Assembly (NCBI GenBank): GCA_026645375.1
Contig: JAPFFX010000339.1
Location: 1-5,760 of the forward strand
Direction of reading: 5' to 3'
Length of the DNA stretch: 5,760 nt
From: Citricoccus sp. WCRC_4
Lineage (GTDB): Bacteria; Actinomycetota; Actinomycetes; Actinomycetales; Micrococcaceae
The translations under genes were made by a program, and so were the position numbers. The stretch's first letter is position 1. The number at the start of each line of letters is the position of its first letter. Shown one piece after another: positions 1-5,080 of this stretch. Below the pieces are notes generated by a model that did not search any database, was not told where the DNA came from, and worked only from the letters and a program-made list of their open reading frames with translations.

Positions 1-1005
1 CGCGTCCGTGGTGATGACCAGGGTCACGTGCATCACGATGAACAGCAGGAACCAGGTGAGCACCAGGAAGTGCACGGAGCGGGCGAACTGGATGCTGAAG
101 ACGCTGCTGATCCGCCTGAACTTGGTGGACAGCGCGGGCGACATGCCCAGCCCGGTGAGGAAGGCCAGCGGGGCCGCGACGAAGACGGTCAGGAAGTAGG
201 CGATCACCTGCAGACTGTTGTAGGCCACCCAGGCGTTGTCGGTGGGCCAGTCCAGGGAGAGATACTGGAGCATCACGGAGACCGCGTTGGGGAAGACCTC
301 CCAGCTGGTGGGGACCAGGCGCAGCCAGTGGCCGGTGCTGAACACCAGGACGTAGAAGATCAGTCCGTTGAGCAGCCACAGGGTGTCCATGCCCAGGTGC
401 CACCACCTGGCCAGTCCGATCGAGTGGCGCCGGCTGGGCAGACCCACGCCGTTGGGCAACGTGATGGAGTCCTGTTTCGCCGTGTACAGCGGATCAGCAG
501 GCACAGGCTTCTGCATCCGGAACCACTCCTTGCCGGGGGTGGAGTGCCTGGTCCAGTAGAGCCGGGGATGATCGGCGAGGATACTCAGTCCCGAACGGAT
601 GATCGGAATCAGCAGGAGCATGTTGAAGAAGTGCTGCCAGCCCACCCAGGCGGGGAAACCGGCGACGTCCTCCGCACCTTCGGGGACCACGGTCCCGGGG
701 TAGCGTTCCACGAACTGGGCTACGGCCGGGACCTCACGGAGCCCCTTGGCGACCGCCACGCCGATCACCAGCAGGACGAACCCGATCGGTATCAGCCACA
801 GGAGGTTGAACCACTTGGTGCGGCCGATGCGCACGCGGGGCGGAACACCGTTCTGGGCCGGCATGGACCCCGCCCAGGTGTCATCGACGACGTCGTGCTC
901 TCGCTGATCCAGTTCTTCCCGGAAACTGCCCAGTGCCCGCGGAGTGATGTTGGATGCCGCAGGCGCCGGCAGCTCGCCGGGGGTGGGTCCGTCCGATGCT
1001 GCCAT
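1..1005 (-). CDS. Di-haem cytochrome b (b561-like) membrane protein, N-terminal part, runs off left edge
   Basis: Reading from the ATG at 1005, 335 codons stay open to the window edge. An AAGGAA ribosome site lies at 1018-1013, 7 nt upstream. The protein has an unusual 60-residue hydrophilic N-terminus, then helices at about 67-87, 124-142, 202-223, 257-286 and 310-332. Four histidines sit at helix positions that suit two b-type haems: H125 (WQHFFN), H203 (RWWHLG), H312 (SVHFL) and H326 (VMHVTL). Segments such as GLPSRRHSIGLARWWHLGMD and GLGMSPALS match, from memory, actinobacterial cytochrome b561-domain proteins, many of which are annotated as molybdopterin-dependent oxidoreductases with the cytochrome at the N-terminus. 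Such a protein would pass electrons between the quinone pool and a redox partner across the cytoplasmic membrane. Whether a molybdopterin domain follows lies outside the window. It is downstream of the HTHP gene on the same strand with a 93-nt gap, so co-transcription is plausible. By eye its codons are less GC-rich than those of genes to the right. Confidence 0.82.
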   Translation of the reverse strand, partial: MAASDGPTPGELPAPAASNITPRALGSFREELDQREHDVVDDTWAGSMPAQNGVPPRVRIGRTKWFNLLWLIPIGFVLLVIGVAVAKGLREVPAVAQFVERYPGTVVPEGAEDVAGFPAWVGWQHFFNMLLLIPIIRSGLSILADHPRLYWTRHSTPGKEWFRMQKPVPADPLYTAKQDSITLPNGVGLPSRRHSIGLARWWHLGMDTLWLLNGLIFYVLVFSTGHWLRLVPTSWEVFPNAVSVMLQYLSLDWPTDNAWVAYNSLQVIAYFLTVFVAAPLAFLTGLGMSPALSTKFRRISSVFSIQFARSVHFLVLTWFLLFIVMHVTLVITTDA

Positions 1006-1098
1006 GGTGTTGTTCCTTATCGGACGGCCCCGTGGTCCGCGGGTGGTCCGGTGCTGGTGGTGGGCCCGGCACGGAGCAACGGCCGGGGCGGGCTGGGT

Positions 1099-1329
1099 TC
1101 AGTCGCGCCAATAGTTGTTGGCCGCAGCCACGGTGGCGAACTCGATGGCCACGACGTGGGTGGCCATCGTGAGGGAATCAGCACTCGTCGCGTACCCCGG
1201 CCGCAGCACCTGGCGGGTCTCGGGATCGGTTTGAATGGCGGCCACGGTCTTCCGGGCCAACATGATGGCCAGCTCACGGCCCTGCTCGGGAGTCGCGGTG
1301 ATCAAGGTGTTCTCCGGTACCAGTGCCAT
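1099..1329 (-). CDS. Hexameric tyrosine-coordinated haem protein (HTHP) family protein
   Basis: 76 aa. The ATG at 1329 is preceded by GGAGGT at 1339-1334, a strong ribosome site; a TTG one codon earlier (1332) is possible but less likely. The chain resembles, from memory, the HTHP of Silicibacter (Ruegeria) pomeroyi, which is about the same length: an N-terminal TLITATPEQG segment, a central Tyr46 in LRPGYATSAD, and the C-terminal AAANNYWRD. In the family six small helical subunits form a ring, each binding haem through a tyrosine, with weak peroxidase/catalase activity in vitro; Tyr46 is the likely ligand here, with Tyr73 the only other tyrosine. No signal peptide or membrane helix is visible, so it is probably cytoplasmic. 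It is followed by the cytochrome b gene on the same strand and is divergent from a cupin gene. Physiological function is not established for the family. Confidence 0.85.
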   Translation of the reverse strand: MALVPENTLITATPEQGRELAIMLARKTVAAIQTDPETRQVLRPGYATSADSLTMATHVVAIEFATVAAANNYWRD

Positions 1330-1349
1330 CAAGACCTCCAGATCAGCAG

Positions 1350-1380
1350 GCGCCCCAGGGCGCTGGGCCGGTCGGCCCAG
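1350..1380 (-). promoter_or_regulatory. Two adjacent GC hairpins in the HTHP leader
   Basis: Two perfect inverted repeats abut just before the HTHP ribosome site. One is GCGCCC-CA-GGGCGC at 1350-1363. The other is CTGGGCC-GGTC-GGCCCAG at 1363-1380, a 7-bp stem with a tetraloop, sharing base 1363. If transcription starts upstream of 1380 they would fold in the 5' untranslated region of the HTHP mRNA and could affect stability or termination. No U-tract follows on the minus strand, so a simple intrinsic terminator is not clear. Confidence 0.4.
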
Positions 1381-1405
1381 CCTATGTCTCCACTGCCACC
1401 GGCAA
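1379..1405 (-). promoter_or_regulatory. Weak candidate promoter for the HTHP gene
   Basis: On the minus strand TTGCCG (1405-1400) and TAGGCT (1384-1379) resemble -35 and -10 boxes, but the 15-bp spacing is short. It abuts the palindrome at 1406-1421. A start near 1372 would fall inside the second leader hairpin, so the two interpretations compete. This is a visual call only. Confidence 0.2.
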
Positions 1406-1421
1406 CATGATCTCGATCATG
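1406..1421. promoter_or_regulatory. Perfect inverted repeat CATGATC-TC-GATCATG, candidate operator
   Basis: Two 7-bp arms separated by 2 bp, located 77 bp upstream of the HTHP start and 135 bp upstream of the divergent cupin start. Its symmetry and position between divergent genes suit a dimeric regulator. It abuts the candidate -35 of the HTHP promoter. The regulator cannot be named from sequence. Confidence 0.4.
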
Positions 1422-1487
1422 GCCGCCGGAGCGCTGTGGATCCGGACAAGTCCATCACCACCGGAAGGGTTCCGCGCGCACGGAAAG

Positions 1488-1516
1488 TTGGCTACGGTGA
1501 TGCCAATTAGGAAATA
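1488..1516 (+). promoter_or_regulatory. Weak candidate promoter for the cupin-methyltransferase operon
   Basis: TTGGCT at 1488-1493 and GAAATA at 1511-1516 are 17 bp apart, which fits a sigma-70-type promoter with a poor -10. It lies in the most AT-rich stretch of the window and overlaps the inverted repeat at 1505-1532. The predicted start near 1522 leaves a leader of about 35 nt including the ribosome site. This is a low-confidence visual call. Confidence 0.25.
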
Positions 1517-1532
1517 CTTGTCTGACCTAATT
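1505..1532. promoter_or_regulatory. Inverted repeat AATTAGG-N14-CCTAATT with GntR-like core
   Basis: Perfect 7-bp arms at 1505-1511 and 1526-1532. The right half contains TTGTCTGACC (1518-1527), close to the TNGTNNNACNA half-palindromic pattern of FadR/PdhR/LldR-type GntR regulators, with the last base off. It sits 25 bp upstream of the cupin start and would overlap its promoter and transcription start, as expected for a repressor. Which regulator binds is unknown. Confidence 0.4.
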
Positions 1533-1556
1533 CTGCGGAGAGAGAAGGAACCGGCC

Positions 1557-1937
1557 ATGGAACTGCGTACCGCTGAGAACAGCCCTCGCCATCGGCTGCC
1601 CGGAGCGAACACCCCCACCGTCACAGTCGTCTTCGGCGGCGAGGCGGGCGGACCCGACGTCGGCCTCGTCCGGGTGCGGGTCCCGGCCGGCGGCGGGATG
1701 CCCGCGCACCGGCACGGCAACTCGGACGTCGTCGTCACCCCCGTGTCCGGACAGGTCACCATCTCCGACGGCGAGAGCTCCGTCGACGTCGGAGTCGGTT
1801 CCTCGGCACTGGTGCTCAAGGACGAGGAGGTCTCGCTGACCAATTCCGGGAAGGAAGCCGCCGAGCTCCTCGTCTCGGCCGGTCCCGCGGACTTCGTCGC
1901 GGGGGTCCGCCGATGGCCCGAGTACCGTGGCGCCTGA
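1557..1937 (+). CDS. Small single-domain cupin protein
   Basis: 126 aa. The ATG at 1557 has an AGAAGGAA ribosome site at 1543-1550; the open frame extends upstream but without such a site. One cupin beta-barrel: motif 1 is GGMPAHRHGNSD, with H51 and H53 as metal ligands and Asp57 where the family usually has Glu. Motif 2 (GSSALVLKDEEVSLTNSG, about 81-98) lacks the usual histidine and proline, so the metal site is incomplete and may bind metal weakly or not at all. It is likely cytoplasmic, with no signal peptide. It overlaps the methyltransferase start by 11 nt, so the two are probably translated from one mRNA. The function could be sensing, small-molecule binding or a minor catalytic role; the sequence does not decide. 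Confidence 0.82.
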   Translation: MELRTAENSPRHRLPGANTPTVTVVFGGEAGGPDVGLVRVRVPAGGGMPAHRHGNSDVVVTPVSGQVTISDGESSVDVGVGSSALVLKDEEVSLTNSGKEAAELLVSAGPADFVAGVRRWPEYRGA

Positions 1938-2763
1938 GCCCGGCCGGCAGGGGGCGCCGACCGCCGGAACCCGTCCGCAGCTGCCCGGGGAGAACGTCGA
2001 CGCCGCCCGGATGCCCGCCCACTGGCTGCTCGCGCGGGTGGGCAAACGGGTGCTCCGCCCCGGCGGCCGCCGGCTGACGCTCGGGCTGCTCGACCGTCTG
2101 GACGTCACCGGCCGGGACCGCGTCGTCGAGTTCGCCCCGGGCGTCGGCGGAACCACCCGGTTGATCGTGGCGCGCCGGCCGGCCGGGTACACCGGCGTCG
2201 AACGGGATCCCCGCGCCGCGGCCGTCGTCCGGGGCCTGCTCGAGAACCCGGCGTACACCTGCCGGGCCGCCTACGCACGGTCGACCGGGCTCGGCGACAG
2301 CAGCGCCACCGTGGTCGTCGGTGAGGCCTACCTGTCGATGCTGCCCGATCCGGCCAAGCGCCGGATCGTCGCCGAGGCGTTCCGGATCCTCGAGCCGGGC
2401 GGACGCTTCGGGCTGCACGAGCTGGCCCTGCTCCCGGACGATGCTCCCGAGGCCGAGCAGGAGGCGGTGCGCAGACGGCTGAGCGAGGCGGTCCACGTGG
2501 GCGCCCGGCCGCTGACCGTCGAGGGCTGGCGGTGCCTCCTCGAGGGCGCAGGGTTCGTCGTGGCGCACCAGGCCCCGATGCCCATGGAACTGCTCCGGCC
2601 CGGACGCATGGTGCAGGACGAGGGGCTGCTCCGGGCACTGGCCATCGTGACCAGGATCGTGCGGGACCGGAGGATCAGAGCGCGGGTGCGCACTCTCCGC
2701 AGGACTTTCCGCGGACTGGACGAGCACATCTGCGCCGTGGGGATGGTGGCCCGCAAACCCTGA
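1927..2763 (+). CDS. Class I SAM-dependent methyltransferase
   Basis: 278 aa from the GTG at 1927, which overlaps the cupin stop; no clear ribosome site is seen, fitting translational coupling. An in-frame ATG at 2011 (residue 29, MPAHWLLARVGKRVLRPGG) is a real alternative, because family similarity appears to begin there and residues 1-28 look like low-complexity linker. The Rossmann fold is visible: motif I VVEFAPGVGG (66-75) for the SAM methionine/ribose side, acidic Glu92 at the end of strand 2 (TGVERD), GEAYLSMLPD (132-141) near motif IV, and the ILEPGGRFGLHEL strand (154-166). The C-terminal third carries RLSEAVHVGARPLTVEGWRCLL and probably forms the substrate cap. The substrate is not recognisable; related actinobacterial proteins are annotated only as methyltransferases. 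It is paired with a cupin, which suggests a shared small-molecule or stress pathway. Confidence 0.88.
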   Translation: MAPEPGRQGAPTAGTRPQLPGENVDAARMPAHWLLARVGKRVLRPGGRRLTLGLLDRLDVTGRDRVVEFAPGVGGTTRLIVARRPAGYTGVERDPRAAAVVRGLLENPAYTCRAAYARSTGLGDSSATVVVGEAYLSMLPDPAKRRIVAEAFRILEPGGRFGLHELALLPDDAPEAEQEAVRRRLSEAVHVGARPLTVEGWRCLLEGAGFVVAHQAPMPMELLRPGRMVQDEGLLRALAIVTRIVRDRRIRARVRTLRRTFRGLDEHICAVGMVARKP

Positions 2764-2769
2764 TCAGTC

Positions 2770-2797
2770 CCGGGCGCGGAAGGTGCCCGGAACGGGC
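2770..2797 (+). terminator. Overlapping GC hairpins after the methyltransferase
   Basis: CCGGGC (2770-2775) pairs with GCCCGG (2785-2790) across a 9-nt loop, 6 nt after the stop codon. A second stem GCCCG-GAA-CGGGC (2785-2797) competes with it. There is no U-tract, as is common in high-GC actinobacteria. It could end the cupin-methyltransferase mRNA. Confidence 0.4.
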
Positions 2798-2867
2798 GGC
2801 CCTGCGTGCCCGGCCCACCCACCGCTCCAGGTCCGCGCGGCCGTGCCGACACGAATCGCGGGCGACG

Positions 2868-2894
2868 TGACGGTTCGCCGACGATCGTCGACAA
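2868..2894 (+). promoter_or_regulatory. Candidate promoter with 12-bp palindrome before the small membrane protein
   Basis: TGACGG (about 2868) and GACAAT (2889-2894) are 16 bp apart and resemble -35 and -10 boxes. A perfect palindrome CGACGATCGTCG at 2879-2890 fills most of the spacer, a good place for an operator. A start at about 2901-2903 would coincide with the ATG at 2903, giving a leaderless mRNA. This is inferred from layout. Confidence 0.28.
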
Positions 2895-3112
2895 TGACAA
2901 GCATGGAACAGCAGAAGACCTATGACCCCGACCGCACCGTCACCATCAACGCCGGCCGCGGCCTGTCCGCGGGGTTCGTCCTCGTCGTGCTCGGCTTCCT
3001 CGTCTCGCTCGTGGCGGTCGTGGGCATCGGCCTCACCTCCTTCGGCGCCATGCCGAGTGATCCCGGGAGCGCGTCGTCCGCCGAGCAGGAGATCGAGGCG
3101 GACAGTCCCTGA
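2894..3112 (+). CDS. Small single-pass membrane protein of unknown function
   Basis: 72 aa from the ATG at 2894; an ATG three codons later (2903) gives 69 aa and is favoured if the mRNA is leaderless. Neither has a ribosome site. The layout is a polar N-terminus (MEQQKTYDPDRTVTINAGRG), one hydrophobic helix at about 25-48 (FVLVVLGFLVSLVAVVGIGL), then an acidic tail AEQEIEAD. The N-terminus lacks lysine or arginine clusters before the helix apart from R22, so topology is not decided. It is not recognised from a named family. It lies between the methyltransferase and a convergent cupin gene, with its own likely promoter. Low sequence complexity outside the helix means annotation rests on the codon bias, the helix and the clean stop. 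Confidence 0.6.
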   Translation: MTSMEQQKTYDPDRTVTINAGRGLSAGFVLVVLGFLVSLVAVVGIGLTSFGAMPSDPGSASSAEQEIEADSP

Positions 3113-3118
3113 CGCCGC

Positions 3119-3130
3119 GCGCCCGGGCGC
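3119..3130. terminator. 12-bp palindrome between convergent genes
   Basis: GCGCCCGGGCGC is perfectly self-complementary and lies 7 nt after the small membrane protein gene and 7 nt after the convergent cupin gene. As RNA from either strand it could form a short GC hairpin, so it may act as a bidirectional terminator, though the stem is only 4-5 bp with a tight loop. Confidence 0.35.
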
Positions 3131-3137
3131 CGGTCCG

Positions 3138-3470
3138 TCAGCGGTGCTTGGCGACCGTCAGCAGCACCACGGCGTCCTCCACGGCCTCGAGGCCGTGGCG
3201 GGAGTTCGGCACGATCAGCAGGTCGCCCCTTGACCCGCTCCAGTCGACGTCGTCCGCCGTCAGCCGCACCCGCCCGTGCAGGACGTGCACAGTGGCCTCG
3301 CCGGGATTGTTGTGCTCGTGGAGTGCGACGCCCGCCCGCAGGGCGATGACCGTCTGGCGCATCACCTGCTCGTGCCCGCCGAACACGGTGTGGGCGCTGC
3401 GCCCGCTGGACGCACCGCGGGCGATCTCCAAGTGGTTGCGGGCGAGCGCGGTCAACGACATCTTCTGCAC
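3138..3470 (-). CDS. Cupin domain protein, complete metal site
   Basis: 110 aa. The start is the GTG at 3470, 6 nt after AAGGAGG, and not the ATG at 3461, which would sit 15 nt from that site. A start MQKMSLTALARNHLEIARGAS also matches the usual N-terminus of this actinobacterial cupin family (recalled, not searched). Motif 1 GVALHEHNNPGEATVHVLHG gives H51, H53 and E58. Motif 2 GDLLIVPNSRHGLEA gives H92. This is the full cupin ligand set for a mononuclear metal, unlike the other cupin here. It is probably a cytoplasmic metal-binding protein. It is divergent from the P450 gene across a 220-bp region containing tandem repeats, and convergent with the small membrane protein. The enzymatic role is unknown; a redox or stress link is an inference from the neighbours. 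Confidence 0.85.
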   Translation of the reverse strand: MQKMSLTALARNHLEIARGASSGRSAHTVFGGHEQVMRQTVIALRAGVALHEHNNPGEATVHVLHGRVRLTADDVDWSGSRGDLLIVPNSRHGLEAVEDAVVLLTVAKHR

Positions 3471-3617
3471 AACGGTCCTCCTTGCTGGGGCGACACAGGG
3501 ACCCCACGGTACCAAGGCAGCCCGCCGCGTCGACGGGGAACCGACCGGGCGGTGGGACCCGCCGCCGCCGGGCTCTCCGTGCAGTGTGCTGGCACCGCAG
3601 GGACGAGGCCCCACGGT

Positions 3618-3673
3618 CGCGATATGACGGTTCCGGGCGGCTCACGTACGCGATATGACGGTTCCGAGCGGCT
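3618..3673. repeat. 25-bp direct repeat, two copies at 31-bp period
   Basis: Copies at 3618-3642 and 3649-3673 share CGCGATATGACGGTTCCG and the following bases with a single mismatch (G at 3633, A at 3664). The 31-bp period is about three helical turns, so bound proteins would face the same side. The repeat ends 17 bp before the P450 ATG. On the minus strand each copy begins GGAACCGTCATATCGCG, whose GGAAC resembles an extracytoplasmic-function sigma factor -35, but no well-spaced -10 was found. Confidence 0.7.
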
Positions 3674-3690
3674 TCCGAGAGGATGGACCC

Positions 3691-4926
3691 ATGACAGAGC
3701 ACGCTCCGACCGACGAGATCAGGGACGACACGGACCCGAGCACCTTCCCCGACGCGGCGTCGAGCTCGACCGCGGAGCCCCCGGTGTCCGACTGGAACCC
3801 GCGCGGCCCCCGGGCCCGTCGCGACGCCGTGGCCCTGTACGACGACATGCGCGCCCGCTGCCCCGTCGCGCGCGGGCCGAGCGCGGCCTGGACCCTGTTC
3901 ACGCACGCCGACGTCATGGCTGCGGCGCTCGACCACGAGATCTTCTCCAACGGGGCCTCCCGTCACCTGCAGGTGCCCAACGGCCTCGACGGGCCCACGC
4001 ACACGGTGTTCCGCGCCCTCGTGGACCGCTACTTCACGAAGGCGCGGATGGCCGCCGTCGAACCCGTGGTGCAGCGGGTCGCCGCCGACCTGGTGGGGCA
4101 GCTCCGGGTTCCCGGGGGGATCGACGCCGTCGAGACCGGCTCCCGCTTCGCCGTGCGGGCGCAGAGCGCCTGGCTGGGCTGGCCCGCGGAGCTCGAGGGC
4201 GAGCTGCTGCAGTGGATGGAAGCGAACCGCCGTGCCACCCGCTCCCGGGACCCTTCCCGGACCGCGGAGGTCGCCCGATGGTTCGACGCGATCATCCGGT
4301 CGCTGACCGACGCCCGCCGCCGGGCCGGGGACGAGGCCCCTGACGACGTCACCACCGAGCTCGTGCGCGCCCGTGTCGACGGCCGGGAGCTCGTCGACGG
4401 TGAGATCGTCTCCATCCTGCGCAACTGGACGGGCGGCGACCTGGGGTCGATGGCACTGTGCGCCGGCGTGGTGCTCATCTATCTCGCCGACCACCCCGAT
4501 CTGCAGGCGCGGCTGCGCTCCGGAGTCCCCGACCAGGAGTTCAACGCGGTCCTCGACGAGATCCTCCGGATCGACGACCCGTTCGTCGTCAACCGCCGCG
4601 TCACGACGGAGTCCGTCACGGTCGGCGGCCGCGCGCTCGCCGCCGGTGACCGGGTCTTCCTGAACTGGACCTCCGCCAACCGCGACCCGCGGATGTTCGG
4701 CGACCCGGAGAGGTTCGACCCGGTCGGCAACGCCCCGTACAACCTGGTGTACGGGATCGGCAAGCACGTGTGCCCCGGACGTCCGCTGGCGACCCTGGAG
4801 CTGCGGGCGCTGACCCGCGCGGTCCTCGAGGCGACGACCGCGATCGAACCGGATCCGGACCGGCCGCGGGAGCGCGAGCTGCCGCCCGTGGGCGGTTTCG
4901 CCGTCGCCCCGCTGATCCTGCGGTGA
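3691..4926 (+). CDS. Cytochrome P450
   Basis: 411 aa, typical length for a soluble bacterial P450; the ATG at 3691 follows AGAGGA (3678-3683) at 7 nt. Markers in order: the I-helix NWTGGDLGSM (residues about 245-254); the K-helix E290-xx-R293 (DEILR); the meander ANRDPRMFGDPERFDP (about 329-344); and the haem loop YGIGKHVCPGRP with Cys361 as thiolate ligand. Oddly, the I-helix has the acid (Asp250) but Leu251 where most P450s have the oxygen-activating threonine; the family this resembles, from memory, also lacks it (WTVGE-GT type). It is cytoplasmic, probably a monooxygenase or peroxygenase of a small substrate, needing a ferredoxin/reductase not encoded in the window. No biosynthetic partner genes are seen, so this is probably not a natural-product P450. 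It is divergent from the metal-site cupin. The substrate cannot be given. Confidence 0.96.
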   Translation: MTEHAPTDEIRDDTDPSTFPDAASSSTAEPPVSDWNPRGPRARRDAVALYDDMRARCPVARGPSAAWTLFTHADVMAAALDHEIFSNGASRHLQVPNGLDGPTHTVFRALVDRYFTKARMAAVEPVVQRVAADLVGQLRVPGGIDAVETGSRFAVRAQSAWLGWPAELEGELLQWMEANRRATRSRDPSRTAEVARWFDAIIRSLTDARRRAGDEAPDDVTTELVRARVDGRELVDGEIVSILRNWTGGDLGSMALCAGVVLIYLADHPDLQARLRSGVPDQEFNAVLDEILRIDDPFVVNRRVTTESVTVGGRALAAGDRVFLNWTSANRDPRMFGDPERFDPVGNAPYNLVYGIGKHVCPGRPLATLELRALTRAVLEATTAIEPDPDRPRERELPPVGGFAVAPLILR

Positions 4927-4931
4927 CGTCA

Positions 4932-4948
4932 CGGCCCGGCGTGGGCCG
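4932..4948 (+). terminator. Hairpin terminator after the P450
   Basis: CGGCCC (4932-4937) pairs with GGGCCG (4943-4948) across a 5-nt loop, starting 6 nt after the P450 stop. A second, looser stem CCGGCCG/CGGCCGG lies at 4960-4985. No U-tract follows, in line with actinobacterial GC. Confidence 0.5.
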
Positions 4949-5052
4949 CGGACCCCGGGCCGGCCGAGGGTGTCCGCCCGGCCGGAGCGGACCGCGCGCT
5001 ACTCCCGGGGGGCCGCTGCGTGGCGCCCAGCGGTTCCGGGGCGGGGCGTCGA

Positions 5053-5072
5053 CGGGCAGGCGTGGATGCCCG
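5053..5072 (-). terminator. Hairpin terminator after the oxidase-linked membrane protein
   Basis: On the minus strand CGGGCA (5072-5067) pairs with TGCCCG (5058-5053) across an 8-nt loop, starting 9 nt after the stop codon at 5083-5081. It probably ends the oxidase operon and faces the P450 terminator across 100 bp of otherwise featureless GC-rich DNA. Confidence 0.45.
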
Positions 5073-5080
5073 GGGGGACC

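Noticed and set aside
1032..1050. Short direct repeat GTGGTCCG in the HTHP-cytochrome b gap
   Set aside because: Two 8-bp copies 11 bp apart in GC-rich DNA are easily produced by chance and have no clear role.
28..1410. 460-codon open frame on the plus strand
   Set aside because: It is antisense to the cytochrome b and HTHP genes. Its translation is a Gly/His/Gln/Arg/Pro-rich composition with no fold signals, whereas the minus strand gives recognised proteins.
1323..1556. N-terminal extension of the first cupin
   Set aside because: The frame is open back to 1323, but it runs through the divergent regulatory region and only the ATG at 1557 has a ribosome site.
1816..2727. 303-codon minus-strand frame opposite the methyltransferase
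   Set aside because: The opposite strand encodes a clear SAM-binding Rossmann fold; this frame is compositionally typical of an antisense shadow.
3618..3673. CRISPR-like array
   Set aside because: Only two units, 6-bp spacing between them and no cas genes; this is a tandem promoter-region repeat.
3655..3690. Earlier ATG for the P450 at 3655
   Set aside because: It lies inside the direct repeat and has no ribosome site; the ATG at 3691 has one at ideal spacing.
3276..4343. 355-codon plus-strand frame
   Set aside because: Out of frame with the P450 and antisense to the cupin; Arg/Gly/Pro-rich, no motifs.
2920..4932. 670-codon open frame on the minus strand
   Set aside because: Shadow of the P450, cupin and small membrane genes produced by high GC; it crosses two gene boundaries and a repeat-bearing intergenic region with no recognisable domain.
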